Shown: positions 17,426 through 26,333, counted from the first letter of the stretch. The stretch is 64,000 nt of DNA from an uncultured Rikenellaceae bacterium (GCA_910577285.1 CAJTLO010000001.1:185843-249842), one strand, 5' to 3'. A program made the numbers and translations. Notes: generated by a model not told the origin, from the sequence alone.

Positions 17426-19417
17426 TTATTGCTGGGCCTGTTTGTAGGCGGCAATACCGTTGCGCAGGAAGGTGATGTATTCTTCTACGTTGAGGTTATA
17501 GCCCCTGACAGGCATCATGGGCGTTCCCGTATGGTCTACGATGATGTAGGCGGGCTGTGCATTCACGCCGTATTGCTCGGCCATGAAGTTGGAGTTGATG
17601 CGTCCGAGACCTTTCAGCACCTTGCCGTTGGGAAGGGTTACCCAATCCTCTTCGGGAACGTTCTTCTTGTCGTCGCCGTAGAGCGATACCACCACGAACT
17701 CGTTGCGGAGCAGCTCCTGCACCGTCGGATCGGACCATACGCGCTGTTCCATTTCGCGGCAGTTCACGCAGCCGTGGCCGGTAAAGTCGATGAAGAGCGG
17801 TTTGCCCTCCCTGACGGCGGCATCCATCGCCTGGCCGTAGTGGTAGTATCCGTCGATACCGTAGGGCAGGGGGGCGAGGAAGTCGGCGTATTTCTTGCTC
17901 TGGGCCGATGCGGATGCGTTCGTATCGGTATAGACCTGGCTCGTGGTCGGACCGGTGTAGGCGCCGAGCACGAAGTCCTGCGACTGGATGGGCGGCATGT
18001 AACCCGACAGCCCCTTGAGGGGAGCGCCCCACAGGCCGGGGATCATATAGGCCACGAAGGCGAATACGATGATGGCGAGTACGAGTCGACCTACGGAGAG
18101 GTACTTCAGTTCGCTATCGTGTTTGAATTTGAGCTTGCCGATGAGGTAGAGTCCCATCAGGGTGAAGATGGCGATCCAGAGAGCGAGGTAGATCTCGCGG
18201 TCGAGGATGCCCCAGTGGTAGGTCTGGTCGGCTACGCTGAGGAACTTGAGACCCAGGGCGAGCTCCACGAAACCGAGCACCACCTTGACCGAGTTGAGCC
18301 AGCCGCCGCTTTTGGGCAGTTTGTTGAGCAGCGAGGGGAAGAGCGCGAGCACGGTGAAAGGCAGAGCGAAAGCCACCGAGAAGGCGAGCATCGTGATGAT
18401 GGGCTGCCAGAAGTTACCGCCCGATACCGCTTTGATCAGCACGCCGCCCACGATGGGACCGGTGCAGGAGAACGAAACGAGTACCAGCGTCAGTGCCATG
18501 AAGAAGATGCCTCCCAGGCCTCCCTTGTCCGATTTGCGGTCGGTATCGTTTACCAGCTTGCTGGGCATCGTGATCTCGAAGGCACCGAAGAACGATGCGG
18601 CGAATATCATGAATACGATAAAGAAGAGGAGGTTGGGCAGCCAGTGCGTAGCCAGCCAGTTGAAGATGTCGGCCGTTACGGCATCGCCGCCGATCATGCG
18701 GGTAATGATGATGATGGCTGCGATGGGCACCGTGTAGAGCAGGATGATGAACAGGCCGTACATCGATGCGCGGAAACGCCCTTTGGCCTTGTTCTCGGAA
18801 CCCTTCATGAAGAAGGATACCGTCATCGGCACCATGGGGAATACGCAGGGGGTGATCAGTGCGGCGAAGCCCCAGAGAATAGCCTCCAGGATGATGCCCC
18901 ACAGCGAACCGCCTTCACCGGCAGCGGGGGTCGTGTCGGCTGCCGCCGTCGCTCCTGCCGCGGGAAGGGCTATCTCGAAATCCCAATACTGCATGGGAGT
19001 GCAACCCACGTCGTTGCACACCATCCATTCGACATACCCCTTGAGGCTCGCCGAGGGGGCGGTGAGGACCACTTTCTGTGCGAGGGTCGCTGCGTTTTCG
19101 TAGTAACCTATCTCCATGCCGAATACCTCGTCGTAAACGACGATCGGCTCCGTCACCTCGTAGGCTTCGCCTTCGAGCCGGGCTCCTTCCGTGCTCTCGA
19201 AATTGATCACGGTGGGGTTCGGGCCCATGGCGTCATAAGGCCCCAGGTCGTACATGTGCCACGTCTTCTCGACCGAAGCGTTGAACACTATCTCGAAAGT
19301 GTTGTTGCCCAAGTCGTTGACTTTGTAATTCCATTGTACGTCCTGCGCATGCGCCAATGCCGTGCCCAAAATGACCGACATGGCGCTTAAGAGAACGATT
19401 CTAAAGAATTTCTTCAT
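17426..19417 (-). CDS. dsbD: Thiol:disulfide interchange protein DsbD
   Basis: 663 aa with all three DsbD parts. A signal peptide (1-25) precedes the N-terminal Ig-like alpha domain with a cysteine pair at C134/C139. Residues about 170-460 are the CcdA-like membrane domain of about eight helices, with the electron-carrying cysteines C191 (ITPCVFP) and C318 (SFSCTGP). Residues about 525-663 are the C-terminal thioredoxin-like gamma domain with C550-VN-C553. It carries electrons from cytoplasmic thioredoxin to periplasmic acceptors such as TlpA-like and Omp28-like thioredoxins. It is divergent from a TlpA-like gene 266 bases away and ends in a strong terminator. Confidence 0.95.
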   Translation of the reverse strand: MKKFFRIVLLSAMSVILGTALAHAQDVQWNYKVNDLGNNTFEIVFNASVEKTWHMYDLGPYDAMGPNPTVINFESTEGARLEGEAYEVTEPIVVYDEVFGMEIGYYENAATLAQKVVLTAPSASLKGYVEWMVCNDVGCTPMQYWDFEIALPAAGATAAADTTPAAGEGGSLWGIILEAILWGFAALITPCVFPMVPMTVSFFMKGSENKAKGRFRASMYGLFIILLYTVPIAAIIIITRMIGGDAVTADIFNWLATHWLPNLLFFIVFMIFAASFFGAFEITMPSKLVNDTDRKSDKGGLGGIFFMALTLVLVSFSCTGPIVGGVLIKAVSGGNFWQPIITMLAFSVAFALPFTVLALFPSLLNKLPKSGGWLNSVKVVLGFVELALGLKFLSVADQTYHWGILDREIYLALWIAIFTLMGLYLIGKLKFKHDSELKYLSVGRLVLAIIVFAFVAYMIPGLWGAPLKGLSGYMPPIQSQDFVLGAYTGPTTSQVYTDTNASASAQSKKYADFLAPLPYGIDGYYHYGQAMDAAVREGKPLFIDFTGHGCVNCREMEQRVWSDPTVQELLRNEFVVVSLYGDDKKNVPEEDWVTLPNGKVLKGLGRINSNFMAEQYGVNAQPAYIIVDHTGTPMMPVRGYNLNVEEYITFLRNGIAAYKQAQQ

Positions 19418-19584
19418 AAGGATGGTGTATGTTTGTTATGGTGTTTATTTTATATAAAGTATGCACATCGGCGAACGCACGAAAGACGCCCCGCAATTTC
19501 CGGAGTCTTTCCTGCGTTATTCCGGTAGAACCCCCTTCCGAGGCGCTCGTACCGTGCGAATGAGGTCACAATAATAGTAAAATA

Positions 19585-19616
19585 TTTGTTTAGGAGCAAT
19601 TTTCTTTCTAATTTTG
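19585..19616 (+). promoter_or_regulatory. Promoter of the TlpA-like thioredoxin gene
   Basis: TTTG (19585-19588), 20-base spacer, TAATTTTG (19609-19616): an exact fit to the Bacteroidetes consensus in an AT-rich 266-base divergent region. It implies a leader of about 60 bases. Confidence 0.75.
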
Positions 19617-19683
19617 ACATAGAAAACAGATTGCATACAGGTTTTGTCGGTTGTCTTTATTATTTGATTAACATACTTTTATT

Positions 19684-20163
19684 ATGAAAAAATTATTTGT
19701 GACGGTCGTGGCTGCTCTGCTCGCCGGTGCTGCTATGGCTCAGATGCCCAACGTGAAGATAGAGAACCATCAGGGCGATATTATCAACACTTCGTCGCTT
19801 GTGAACGGCAAGCCGACCATCCTTTCCTTCTGGTCCACTACCTGCAAACCTTGCCTCATGGAGCTCAATACCATCAACGACCAGCTGATGGACTGGCTGG
19901 ACGAGGCCGATTTTCAGGTCGTGGCCGTGTCGATCGACGATACGCGTTCGGCCGCTAAGGCCAAGGCGCTCGCCAGCGGCAACGGCTGGAGCGACTTCAT
20001 CGTCCTCTACGACAAGAACCAGGACTTCAAGCGTGCGATGAACGTCAACATGGTGCCGCACGTTTTCGTGCTCGACGGCAAGGGTAAGATCGTGTACAAC
20101 CACACCGGATACACGCCCGGTTCGGAGGCCGAGCTGCTCGAGGTAGTCAAGAAACTTCAGTAA
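19684..20163 (+). CDS. Periplasmic TlpA-like thioredoxin (CKPC)
   Basis: 159 aa. A signal peptide (MKKLFVTVVAALLAGAAMAQ) is followed by a compact TlpA/ResA-type thioredoxin domain: FWSTTCKPC with C54 and C57, and the cis-proline loop MVPHVFVLD. It is secreted or periplasmic and should reduce disulfides or assist thiol chemistry using electrons from a DsbD-type carrier. The divergently [11 protein letters not shown] neighbour is exactly such a DsbD, which supports pairing. Own promoter and own terminator mark it as a single-gene unit. Confidence 0.9.
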   Translation: MKKLFVTVVAALLAGAAMAQMPNVKIENHQGDIINTSSLVNGKPTILSFWSTTCKPCLMELNTINDQLMDWLDEADFQVVAVSIDDTRSAAKAKALASGNGWSDFIVLYDKNQDFKRAMNVNMVPHVFVLDGKGKIVYNHTGYTPGSEAELLEVVKKLQ

Positions 20164-20206
20164 ACGATGACAGCAACAGACCGGGACCGCTTCCGCTTCC
20201 CGGTAG

Positions 20207-20235
20207 GCCCGCAACCGCACGTTGCGGGCTTTTTT
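20207..20235 (+). terminator. Rho-independent terminator
   Basis: Arms GCCCGCAAC/GTTGCGGGC, five-base loop, T6 tail, about 45 bases after the thioredoxin stop. Confidence 0.85.
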
Positions 20236-20351
20236 CGTATGCGGCGGAAAAAATTTTCCCGGTCGTGCAACAAAAGGCCATACGGATGCATCTTAAGGAT
20301 AAAGGCTTCGTAGAGGGAGCCGAAAACGTTAACCGAATAAATGAAACCTTG

Positions 20352-20864
20352 ATGAAAAGATTGACTTTACCGATCGTTTGTGCGGCTCTCGGCGCCGTAT
20401 TTCTATTTTCCAAAGGGGATACCGCCTACCGGCCCGAACCGAGGGAAAACTATGAACCGGTGTATATGACCCGGAGCGAACTGGAAGGTTCCGTGAAGTA
20501 TGTCGAGGGGGAGCGGCGGATGTCCGACCCCGGCAAAATATACGTTCACGGCGACCGGATCTTCGTGAACGAGAAGTACCGGGGCGTCCACATTATCGAC
20601 AACAGCGATCCCCGCAATCCCAGGCAGACGGGCTTCCTGGTAGTGCCCGGCTGCATCGACATGGCGGTCAAAGGGGAGATCGTCTATGTGGACAATGCGG
20701 TGGACCTGGTGACTTTCGATATGGCTTCCCGTACCGTCACTTCGCGCATACGCGATTATTTCCCCGAACACAACGTGTCTCCCGACGGCCGGCAGCACGA
20801 CTATCCCTCCGGTCGCCCGCAGGGATACATACTCGTGAGATGGGACAAGTCGAACCTCAATTGA
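20352..20864 (+). CDS. Exported LVIVD-type repeat protein, short
   Basis: 170 aa from the ATG at 20352. The N-terminus has a hydrophobic stretch (LTLPIVCAALGAVFLF) that may be a signal or anchor. The middle holds one or two beta-propeller-like repeats of LVIVD type (RGVHIIDNSDPRNPRQTGFLVVPGCIDMAVKGEIVYVDN). It ends early compared with full propellers; the last part (RDYFPEHNVSPDGRQHDYPSGRPQGYILVRWDK) lacks repeat character. It is 13 bases before a longer LVIVD lipoprotein gene, probably in one operon. Surface sensing or adhesion is only a guess. Confidence 0.7.
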   Translation: MKRLTLPIVCAALGAVFLFSKGDTAYRPEPRENYEPVYMTRSELEGSVKYVEGERRMSDPGKIYVHGDRIFVNEKYRGVHIIDNSDPRNPRQTGFLVVPGCIDMAVKGEIVYVDNAVDLVTFDMASRTVTSRIRDYFPEHNVSPDGRQHDYPSGRPQGYILVRWDKSNLN

Positions 20865-20877
20865 AATACGTAGAGCG

Positions 20878-21672
20878 ATGAAAAAGATAGTTAAGATTGC
20901 GATGGTCGCCGGGGCCGTGCTGCTTCTGGCGGCCTGTAGTGCGAGTGGAGGCAACGGGGTGGGGACACCCGGCGGCGGAGGCGACGGACAGGGCGGTTCC
21001 ATGGCCCGTTTCGCCATCGTGGGCGATTGCCTCTATACGGTGGATCATACCACGCTGAAGGTCGTCGATATCAGCAATCCGGCGCAACCCGGTGCGATGT
21101 CCTTCAAGGACGTGGAGTTGGGCGTCGATATCGAGACCGTCTATCCTTACGACGATATGCTCTTTATCGGCTCCCGCACTGCCATGCACATTTACGATAT
21201 CTCGCGCCCCCATTATCCGCGGGAGTTGTCGGTGACGCGGCATTTTACGAGTTGCGACCCGGTGGTGGCCGATGCCGGTTACGCTTACGTCACCCTCAAT
21301 GCCGACAACGACATCTGTCGTCGCGGGGCCGACGAGTTGCAGGTCTACGACATCTCCGATCCCGAACATCCCCTGCTCGTTGCCTCCGACACCAAGGTCC
21401 GTTCGCCCAAGGGGCTGGGGGTGGATGCCGCTGCGGGCAGGCTCTTCGTCTGCTGCAAAGGGGGGCTGAAGGTGTACGATCTTTCGGAGCCGGGCCGGCC
21501 GGTATGGATCGACGACCTGGTCAATATTCCGGGTGCGAGCGGCATAGATACCTACGATGTCATTCCCCGAGGGGGATTGTTGATCCTCATCGGGTCGGAC
21601 GGGCTCTATCAGTTCGACTACACCGAGGAGAATCTTTCGTTCATCAGTAAAATCGATTTAAGGACCCATTAG
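20878..21672 (+). CDS. LVIVD-repeat lipoprotein
   Basis: 264 aa. Lipoprotein signal with lipobox LLLAAC, then a Gly-rich linker (residues about 25-42). The rest consists of about five beta-propeller-like repeats with the LKVVDISNPAQP, MHIYDISRPHYP, LQVYDISDPEHP, LKVYDLSEPGRP pattern, which is the LVIVD repeat. Such repeats fold as propeller blades on bacterial surface proteins, with no known enzymatic role. The stop is 3 bases before the next gene, so translation is probably coupled. Middle gene of the three-gene operon. Confidence 0.8.
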   Translation: MKKIVKIAMVAGAVLLLAACSASGGNGVGTPGGGGDGQGGSMARFAIVGDCLYTVDHTTLKVVDISNPAQPGAMSFKDVELGVDIETVYPYDDMLFIGSRTAMHIYDISRPHYPRELSVTRHFTSCDPVVADAGYAYVTLNADNDICRRGADELQVYDISDPEHPLLVASDTKVRSPKGLGVDAAAGRLFVCCKGGLKVYDLSEPGRPVWIDDLVNIPGASGIDTYDVIPRGGLLILIGSDGLYQFDYTEENLSFISKIDLRTH

Positions 21673-21675
21673 AAT

Positions 21676-22434
21676 ATGAAGAAACTTACTAACCTTATTA
21701 TGCTTACGCTCCTGTCGGTGGCGGTATCTACGGCGGAGCTTGCGGCACAGACCGCAGAGGCTCCCGCTACCGGCGTCTATTATCTCAAGCGCCCGCGGAC
21801 GAGCCTGATCGACTGGATGCCCGCCGAATCGGCGGGACCGCGCTATACGGTGGCCCTGCGTCCGTTCTATCTGGTCAATTCCGGTCTGAAGGCCGATTTC
21901 GAGATGGAACTCCGTCAGCCGGGACAATGGCTCCAGTTCGAGCTGATAGGGCGTTACAAGGGCTGGTACGTGCCCCTGCCGAACGAACCCTCTTCCGGGT
22001 GGGAGACCATAGAGTCCACCGGCGGTAAGTTCCAGCGACTGGTCGGTGGCGGTTTCGGAGTCGCCTTCAAGGGATTTTTCCGGCCCAACGGCTGGTATTT
22101 CAGTGCGGGCCTCGTGTTCAACTATTACGGGGTGTGGTACCGGGGATATTCCTATGTCGCTTTCGAGGAGGACGGCGCCCAGTATCTTCGGCGTGCGGAT
22201 GGCATGATCCGTGCGGACTACTATAAGCCTGGTTTCCACTTCGATATCGGCAAACATTTCGCCCTGACGAGGCATCTCTTTGTCGATGCTTATGTCGGTG
22301 TGGGCTATTCGTACAGTTTTTACGACAGTCGCTATCGATACGTGTATAACGGCAACCATCCCTTTTCGTTCGCTTACCGGGGATTGCAGGTGAGCGGCGG
22401 CTTCCGTATCGGCTGGCTCTGGGGCGGCCGGTAG
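21676..22434 (+). CDS. Outer-membrane beta-barrel protein, function unknown
   Basis: 252 aa. Signal peptide (about 1-25, ending LAAQT). The mature part alternates aromatic and small residues (GWYFSAGLVFNYYGVWYRGYSYV, FVDAYVGVGYSYSFYD) as in small 8- to 10-strand barrels, and the C-terminus ends in repeated beta strands (LQVSGGFRIGWLWGGR). It follows the LVIVD lipoprotein by 3 bases and is closed by a terminator, so the three genes form one operon: two propeller-like proteins plus a barrel. A surface complex is plausible but untested. Confidence 0.7.
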   Translation: MKKLTNLIMLTLLSVAVSTAELAAQTAEAPATGVYYLKRPRTSLIDWMPAESAGPRYTVALRPFYLVNSGLKADFEMELRQPGQWLQFELIGRYKGWYVPLPNEPSSGWETIESTGGKFQRLVGGGFGVAFKGFFRPNGWYFSAGLVFNYYGVWYRGYSYVAFEEDGAQYLRRADGMIRADYYKPGFHFDIGKHFALTRHLFVDAYVGVGYSYSFYDSRYRYVYNGNHPFSFAYRGLQVSGGFRIGWLWGGR

Positions 22435-22458
22435 CCGGGAGCATTCCATATAAACGAG

Positions 22459-22491
22459 CGAGGCTGTCCGACGATCGGACAGCCTCGTTTT
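22459..22491 (+). terminator. Rho-independent terminator
   Basis: Arms CGAGGCTGTCCGA/TCGGACAGCCTCG, three-base loop, TTTT. It closes the LVIVD-barrel operon and overlaps the end region of the convergent lipoprotein gene. Confidence 0.8.
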
Positions 22492-22510
22492 GTCGCCGAG
22501 GGCGGACAAG

Positions 22511-22864
22511 CTACGGACGGAGCTTGCCGAATGCCTGAATGTTCGTTCCCTGTCGGAGGAAAAGCGAGTCGCCGGTGCTCCGTTTGTCGATCGTGAGGGT
22601 GTCGGTAAAGGCGATGGAGAGGCCGTTGCCGACGCTTTTTCCGGTGATGATCAGTTTGTCGCCCTCGCGTTGCCAGGTATCCAGGAGCAGGGTGTACATG
22701 TTCACCGAACTGGCCGTACCGTCCGCACGGAGCTCCATGCCCTGCATCCAGCCGCCCGTCTGCCCCGGTACGGGTTGCAGCCAGGTGCCGGTCAGGTCGA
22801 TCGCTTTGGGTTTGCAGCCTACTGCGCCGAGGGCCGCCATTGCCAGGATAAGAAGTTTTTTCAT
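22511..22864 (-). CDS. Small lipocalin-like lipoprotein
   Basis: 117 aa from MKKLLIL at 22864. Lipobox AVGC gives a lipidated N-terminus. The mature domain starts with DLTGTWLQPVPG, the G-x-W signature of the small Bacteroidetes lipocalin-like lipoproteins, followed by antiparallel strands ending FLRQGTNIQAFGKLRP. The family is widespread and without known ligand. Single gene convergent with the LVIVD operon; CGAAGGTA at 22938-22945 might be a degenerate minus-strand -7 element. Confidence 0.75.
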   Translation of the reverse strand: MKKLLILAMAALGAVGCKPKAIDLTGTWLQPVPGQTGGWMQGMELRADGTASSVNMYTLLLDTWQREGDKLIITGKSVGNGLSIAFTDTLTIDKRSTGDSLFLRQGTNIQAFGKLRP

Positions 22865-22998
22865 GGAAATTATGTATTTATGTCGTTGCTGACTTCCGGA
22901 ACGGAGCATCTGCCGCTCGGGGGCGTTCCGTTGCGCCGCGAAGGTACGCAATATTCCGGTACGCGCCGTCGGCTGCTCCGAAGATGGTTGCGGGTGGC

Positions 22999-23607
22999 TT
23001 ACCCTTTCATGGCAAAGACGAACGTTTCGATGCCGTTGAGGATCATTTGCAGACCGATGGCGGCCACGATCAGGGCCGTGATGCGGATGAGCGGCATGAG
23101 CATGTTCCGGCGGACGAGGAATTTACCGATCCGGTCGGCATTGCGCATGATGAGCAGGTTCAGCAGCAGGGCGAGCACGACGGCCGCGATCGTCATCCAT
23201 CGTCCGTAGACGGCCGGCATCGTCACCACGGCGGTGATGGTGGCCGGTCCCGCGATCATGGGAATGGCGATGGGAACGGCTATCAGCTCTTCGAGGCGCG
23301 TATCCTTGTTGATGGAGAGGAAGGCTCCTTTCTGAAGCCCCACGAAGCCGTTGTAGAACAGGACGATGCCGCAAGTGATCTGGAATGCGTACAGCTTCAG
23401 GTTGAATACGTATCCCAGGATGGCCTCGCCCAGGAAGAGGAACAGCAGCAGTACGCCGATGGCCGTGAGGGTGGCCTTGTCCACGATCCGGCGCAGTTCT
23501 CCGCGCGAGTAGGTTTCCTGTAGCGAGAAGACCACGAAAACCTTCTGTATCGGGTTGATGAGCGCGAGAAATGCGAAGAACGCGCTGAAGAAGAGTTTGA
23601 TATCCAT
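22999..23607 (-). CDS. MarC family integral membrane protein
   Basis: 202 aa with six hydrophobic segments. The opening FFSAFFAFLALINPIQKVFVVFSL matches the MarC/YchE family start, with the family's IPIAIPMIAGPATITAVV segment in the middle. Although named after the multiple-antibiotic-resistance locus, MarC has not been shown to confer resistance and its substrate is unknown. The start lies 7 bases after the stop of yeiH, so the two are likely one [10 protein letters not shown]. The family call is firm; the function is open. Confidence 0.9.
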   Translation of the reverse strand: MDIKLFFSAFFAFLALINPIQKVFVVFSLQETYSRGELRRIVDKATLTAIGVLLLFLFLGEAILGYVFNLKLYAFQITCGIVLFYNGFVGLQKGAFLSINKDTRLEELIAVPIAIPMIAGPATITAVVTMPAVYGRWMTIAAVVLALLLNLLIMRNADRIGKFLVRRNMLMPLIRITALIVAAIGLQMILNGIETFVFAMKG

Positions 23608-23614
23608 AGGGGTG

Positions 23615-24559
23615 TCAGGAGTTGAGGATCACCAGCAGCGAGAAGACGGAAACCGTGATCCACAGGATGACGCCGAGGATGAGGGGTTTCCAGCCCACCG
23701 ATTTGATCTTTTCGACCGACAGCCCGGCTCCTATCAGGAAGAGCGTTACCACCAGGGCGGCTTTCGATACGGTCGTGATCGCCGGAGCGAGGGTACTCAC
23801 GCCGGGCAGGTAGCTGTTGGCCAGCATGGCGAGGATGAAGAAGAGGATGAACCACGGAATCGAAATCTTCTTGCCCTTGCTTTTGAAGAGAAAGGCGGAG
23901 AGGAGCGAAACGGGGATGATCCACAGCGCCCGGGCCAGTTTGACGGTCGTAGCCACTTCGAGTGCTTCGTTGCCGTAGGCCGAGGCGGCGCCTACCACCG
24001 AACTCGTGTCGTGAATGGCGATGGCGCTCCACAATCCGAACTGATGCTGGGTGAGTCCCAGCAGGTTGCCCAGAAAGGGAAAGAGGACCAGTGCGACGGC
24101 GTTCAGCAGGAAGACCACGCCGAGCGAAACGGATATCTCTTTCTCCGAGGCATCGACCGCCGGTGCTACCGCTGCGATCGCACTGCCGCCGCATATGGCT
24201 GTTCCGGAGGCGACCAGATGGGAGGACTTGCGCGGCATCTTGAGCCATCCGCCCACGACATAGCCCAACACGAGCACCATCGTGATCGAGGCGACGGTCA
24301 GTCCCAACCCTTCGCGTCCCACATGCAGGGCGCTCTCTACGTTCATCCCGAAACCGAGTCCTACCACCGATGCCTTCAGCAACAGATTCGTGACCTTGTG
24401 GCTGAGCTTGGCATAGGGGTGGCCGAAGAAGAGGGTGAAGAGAAAGCCCCCGACCAGTGCCACAGGAGCGGATACGTAAGGAGTGGCGCAGAGAACGACG
24501 GCGAGTATGAAACCCGCCTTGATGAAGCCCGTGCGTTTGGAGGTTTTGCTTGTTTCCAT
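23615..24559 (-). CDS. yeiH: YeiH family membrane protein (putative sulfate/anion exporter)
   Basis: 314 aa with about ten hydrophobic segments. It fits the YeiH (conserved hypothetical 698) family throughout: GVILGYVVGGWLKMP-like helix, SGTAICGGSAIAAVAPAVDASE motif and IHDTSSVVGAASAYG motif. Family members are annotated as putative sulfate exporters on limited evidence. The gene follows a LysR regulator by 76 bases and has its own promoter-like site, and precedes marC by 7 bases. The LysR-YeiH pairing also occurs in enterobacteria (YeiE-YeiH), which supports regulation by that neighbour. Confidence 0.9.
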   Translation of the reverse strand: METSKTSKRTGFIKAGFILAVVLCATPYVSAPVALVGGFLFTLFFGHPYAKLSHKVTNLLLKASVVGLGFGMNVESALHVGREGLGLTVASITMVLVLGYVVGGWLKMPRKSSHLVASGTAICGGSAIAAVAPAVDASEKEISVSLGVVFLLNAVALVLFPFLGNLLGLTQHQFGLWSAIAIHDTSSVVGAASAYGNEALEVATTVKLARALWIIPVSLLSAFLFKSKGKKISIPWFILFFILAMLANSYLPGVSTLAPAITTVSKAALVVTLFLIGAGLSVEKIKSVGWKPLILGVILWITVSVFSLLVILNS

Positions 24560-24586
24560 ATGGAGTGCTGTTTATCGTTTGCTGTG

Positions 24587-24619
24587 CAAAAATAGCTCCT
24601 CAAACGCTCGATGGCCAAT
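24587..24619 (-). promoter_or_regulatory. Promoter of the yeiH-marC [10 protein letters not shown]
   Basis: Minus-strand TATTTTTG (24587-24594) with ATTG (24616-24619) 21 bases upstream. It overlaps the very end of the LysR gene region, so yeiH can be [11 protein letters not shown] apart from the regulator. Confidence 0.55.
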
Positions 24620-24635
24620 ACGTAAAAGTATTTGG

Positions 24636-25538
24636 TTATAACTTCAGGTTATGGATGCTCGTGCAAAACTGGCGGAAGAACTTCGCCAGCCGGCCGTAGT
24701 TGCCGTGTGCGGTGACGAAACGGAAACTGCGGTCGATCTGAAGTCCTTTCGTTTCGACGATTCTCAATTTGTTGCCTATCAGTTCGTCCAGTACGGCCTG
24801 TACGGAGATGAAGGCAAATGCCCCCGAGTTGTAGAGGTAACGTTTGATGCTTTCGCTGCTGCCCAGTTGCATCTCGATGTTCATGGACCTCAACGCGATT
24901 CCGTGTCCCGCCAGGGCCTCCTGGAGAATGTCGAGGGTGCCGGAACCGGTCTCCCGGATGACGAGGGGGAGGCGGGGTAGTGCGGCCAGATCCACCTCCT
25001 CGTCGCGGAAGGCCGAGTTGGATACGGAGGTCACCAGCACTACCTCGTCGCGCATGAATGGGTCGTAATGTAGGGCGTGGCTCGTCGCCTTGCCTTCGAT
25101 CATTCCGATGTCGATGCGTCCCGCGGCGACGAGCGCTTCGATCTGCTCGGTGTTGCCGGTGGCCATCTCCACGTCGATTTCGGGATAGCGCCGCCGGAAG
25201 GAGGCGAGGATACCCGGCAGGACGTACTGGGCGATGGTGGTGCTCGCTCCTATACGGAGGCTGCCGGCCGGCGGACCGCCCAGTTCCGCGAAAGCGTCGT
25301 TCAGACCGGCGTAGATGTCGAGGATGCGATTGGCGTAGTCGAGTGCCAGCTTGCCGTGTTCGGTGAGCGAAACGGCTCCCCGGCGCCGGTCGAGGAGGGG
25401 AACCCCCAGTTGTTTTTCGAGTTCGCCGATGTGTTTGGTCACGGCCGGTTGCGAGATGAGCAGCTCTTCGGCCGCTTTGGTGAAGCTCAGTCTGTCGGCT
25501 ACCGTTTTGAATACTTTCAGTCTGAAATCGGTTATCAT
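24636..25538 (-). CDS. LysR-family [15 protein letters not shown] regulator (YeiE/CysB-like)
   Basis: 300 aa from MITDFRLKVF at 25538; the longer frame would begin inside its own promoter. Residues 1-60 form the winged helix-turn-helix (FTKAAEELLISQPAVTKHIGELEKQLGVPLLDRRRG) and about 90-295 the periplasmic-binding-like effector domain (GSLRIGASTTIAQYVLPGILASFRRRYPEIDVEM). It most resembles the YeiE/CysB/CbbR group, often tied to sulfur or carbon metabolism. Its likely target is the adjacent yeiH. The effector is unknown. Confidence 0.88.
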   Translation of the reverse strand: MITDFRLKVFKTVADRLSFTKAAEELLISQPAVTKHIGELEKQLGVPLLDRRRGAVSLTEHGKLALDYANRILDIYAGLNDAFAELGGPPAGSLRIGASTTIAQYVLPGILASFRRRYPEIDVEMATGNTEQIEALVAAGRIDIGMIEGKATSHALHYDPFMRDEVVLVTSVSNSAFRDEEVDLAALPRLPLVIRETGSGTLDILQEALAGHGIALRSMNIEMQLGSSESIKRYLYNSGAFAFISVQAVLDELIGNKLRIVETKGLQIDRSFRFVTAHGNYGRLAKFFRQFCTSIHNLKL

Positions 25539-25612
25539 GCGTCGTGTCGTCGTTCGGAGAATGGAAGGAAGCGTTGCTCCGTGTCGGGCCCGTCGGAGGT
25601 GTCGCTCCATAA

Positions 25613-25620
25613 CAAAAATA
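25613..25620 (-). promoter_or_regulatory. -7 element of the LysR gene
   Basis: TATTTTTG on the minus strand, about 75 bases before the ATG at 25538. No clear partner TTTG was seen at the expected spacing. Its position argues against the upstream in-frame start at 25610. Confidence 0.5.
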
Positions 25621-25683
25621 GCGATTGTCGCCGAAAAAGCGGATGCGGAACCTTCGCCTTTTCGGGGGAAGGTTTACCCGGCA

Positions 25684-25723
25684 GGAAAGAAAAGTTCCGC
25701 CGAAGGATCTCCTTCGGCGGAAC
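25684..25723 (-). terminator. Terminator of the rubrerythrin gene
   Basis: Thirteen-base arms (GTTCCGCCGAAGG and complement), four-base loop, followed on the minus strand by TTTTCTTTCC. Confidence 0.85.
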
Positions 25724-25778
25724 GTGCGTGTCCCGGTTTGCGGAGTACGATGGTCCGCAAGCGGATATTTTCGGCGGA

Positions 25779-26333
25779 TTATTTCCGGAAATACCGGTTG
25801 TAGAGCCCTTCGAATCCTTTGCCGTGACGAGCCTCGTCGCGGGCCATCTCATGCACGGTGTCGTGGATGGCGTCCAGGTTCTGCTGTTTGGCCAGCGTGG
25901 CGATGCGTTTCTTGTCTTCGCATGCACCGGCTTCCGCTTCCATGCGTTTTTTCAGGTTGGTCTTCGTGTCCCAAACCACGTCGCCGAGCAGTTCGGCGAA
26001 TTTGGCCGCATGTTCGGCCTCTTCCCAGGCGTAGCGCTTGAAGGCCTCGGCCACTTCCGGATAACCTTCCCGGTCGGCCTGGCGGCTCATTGCCAGATAC
26101 ATGCCCACCTCGGTGCATTCGCCCATGAAGTGTGCGTTGAGTCCTTCCAGAATCTCCGGAGCGACGCCTTTGGCAACGCCCAGTACGTGTTCGTCGGCGA
26201 AAGAGAGCGCACCTTCCGTTTCGACGAGTTCTTTGAATTTCTCTTTGGGCTGTTTGCACTGAGGGCACAATTCGGGTGCCTCGTCGCCTTCGTGTACATA
26301 GCCGCACACGGTACAAATCCATTTCTTTGCCAT
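25779..26333 (-). CDS. Reverse-order rubrerythrin (rubredoxin domain first)
   Basis: 184 aa. Residues 1-40 are a rubredoxin-like Fe(Cys)4 site with C7/C10 and C23/C26. Residues about 45-184 are a ferritin-like four-helix di-iron domain with the ExxH-type repeats ([19 protein letters not shown]). This reversed order is the subtype common in anaerobes and often labelled NADH peroxidase. It reduces hydrogen peroxide to water with electrons from a rubredoxin reductase, protecting an anaerobe from oxygen. Single gene with its own -7 element and terminator. Confidence 0.93.
   Translation of the reverse strand: MAKKWICTVCGYVHEGDEAPELCPQCKQPKEKFKELVETEGALSFADEHVLGVAKGVAPEILEGLNAHFMGECTEVGMYLAMSRQADREGYPEVAEAFKRYAWEEAEHAAKFAELLGDVVWDTKTNLKKRMEAEAGACEDKKRIATLAKQQNLDAIHDTVHEMARDEARHGKGFEGLYNRYFRK

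Noticed and set aside
17348..19390. A 680-codon open frame antisense to dsbD
   Set aside because: It lies wholly opposite a clear DsbD gene; its protein is rich in His, Glu and Val with no domain. High GC makes such antisense frames common here.
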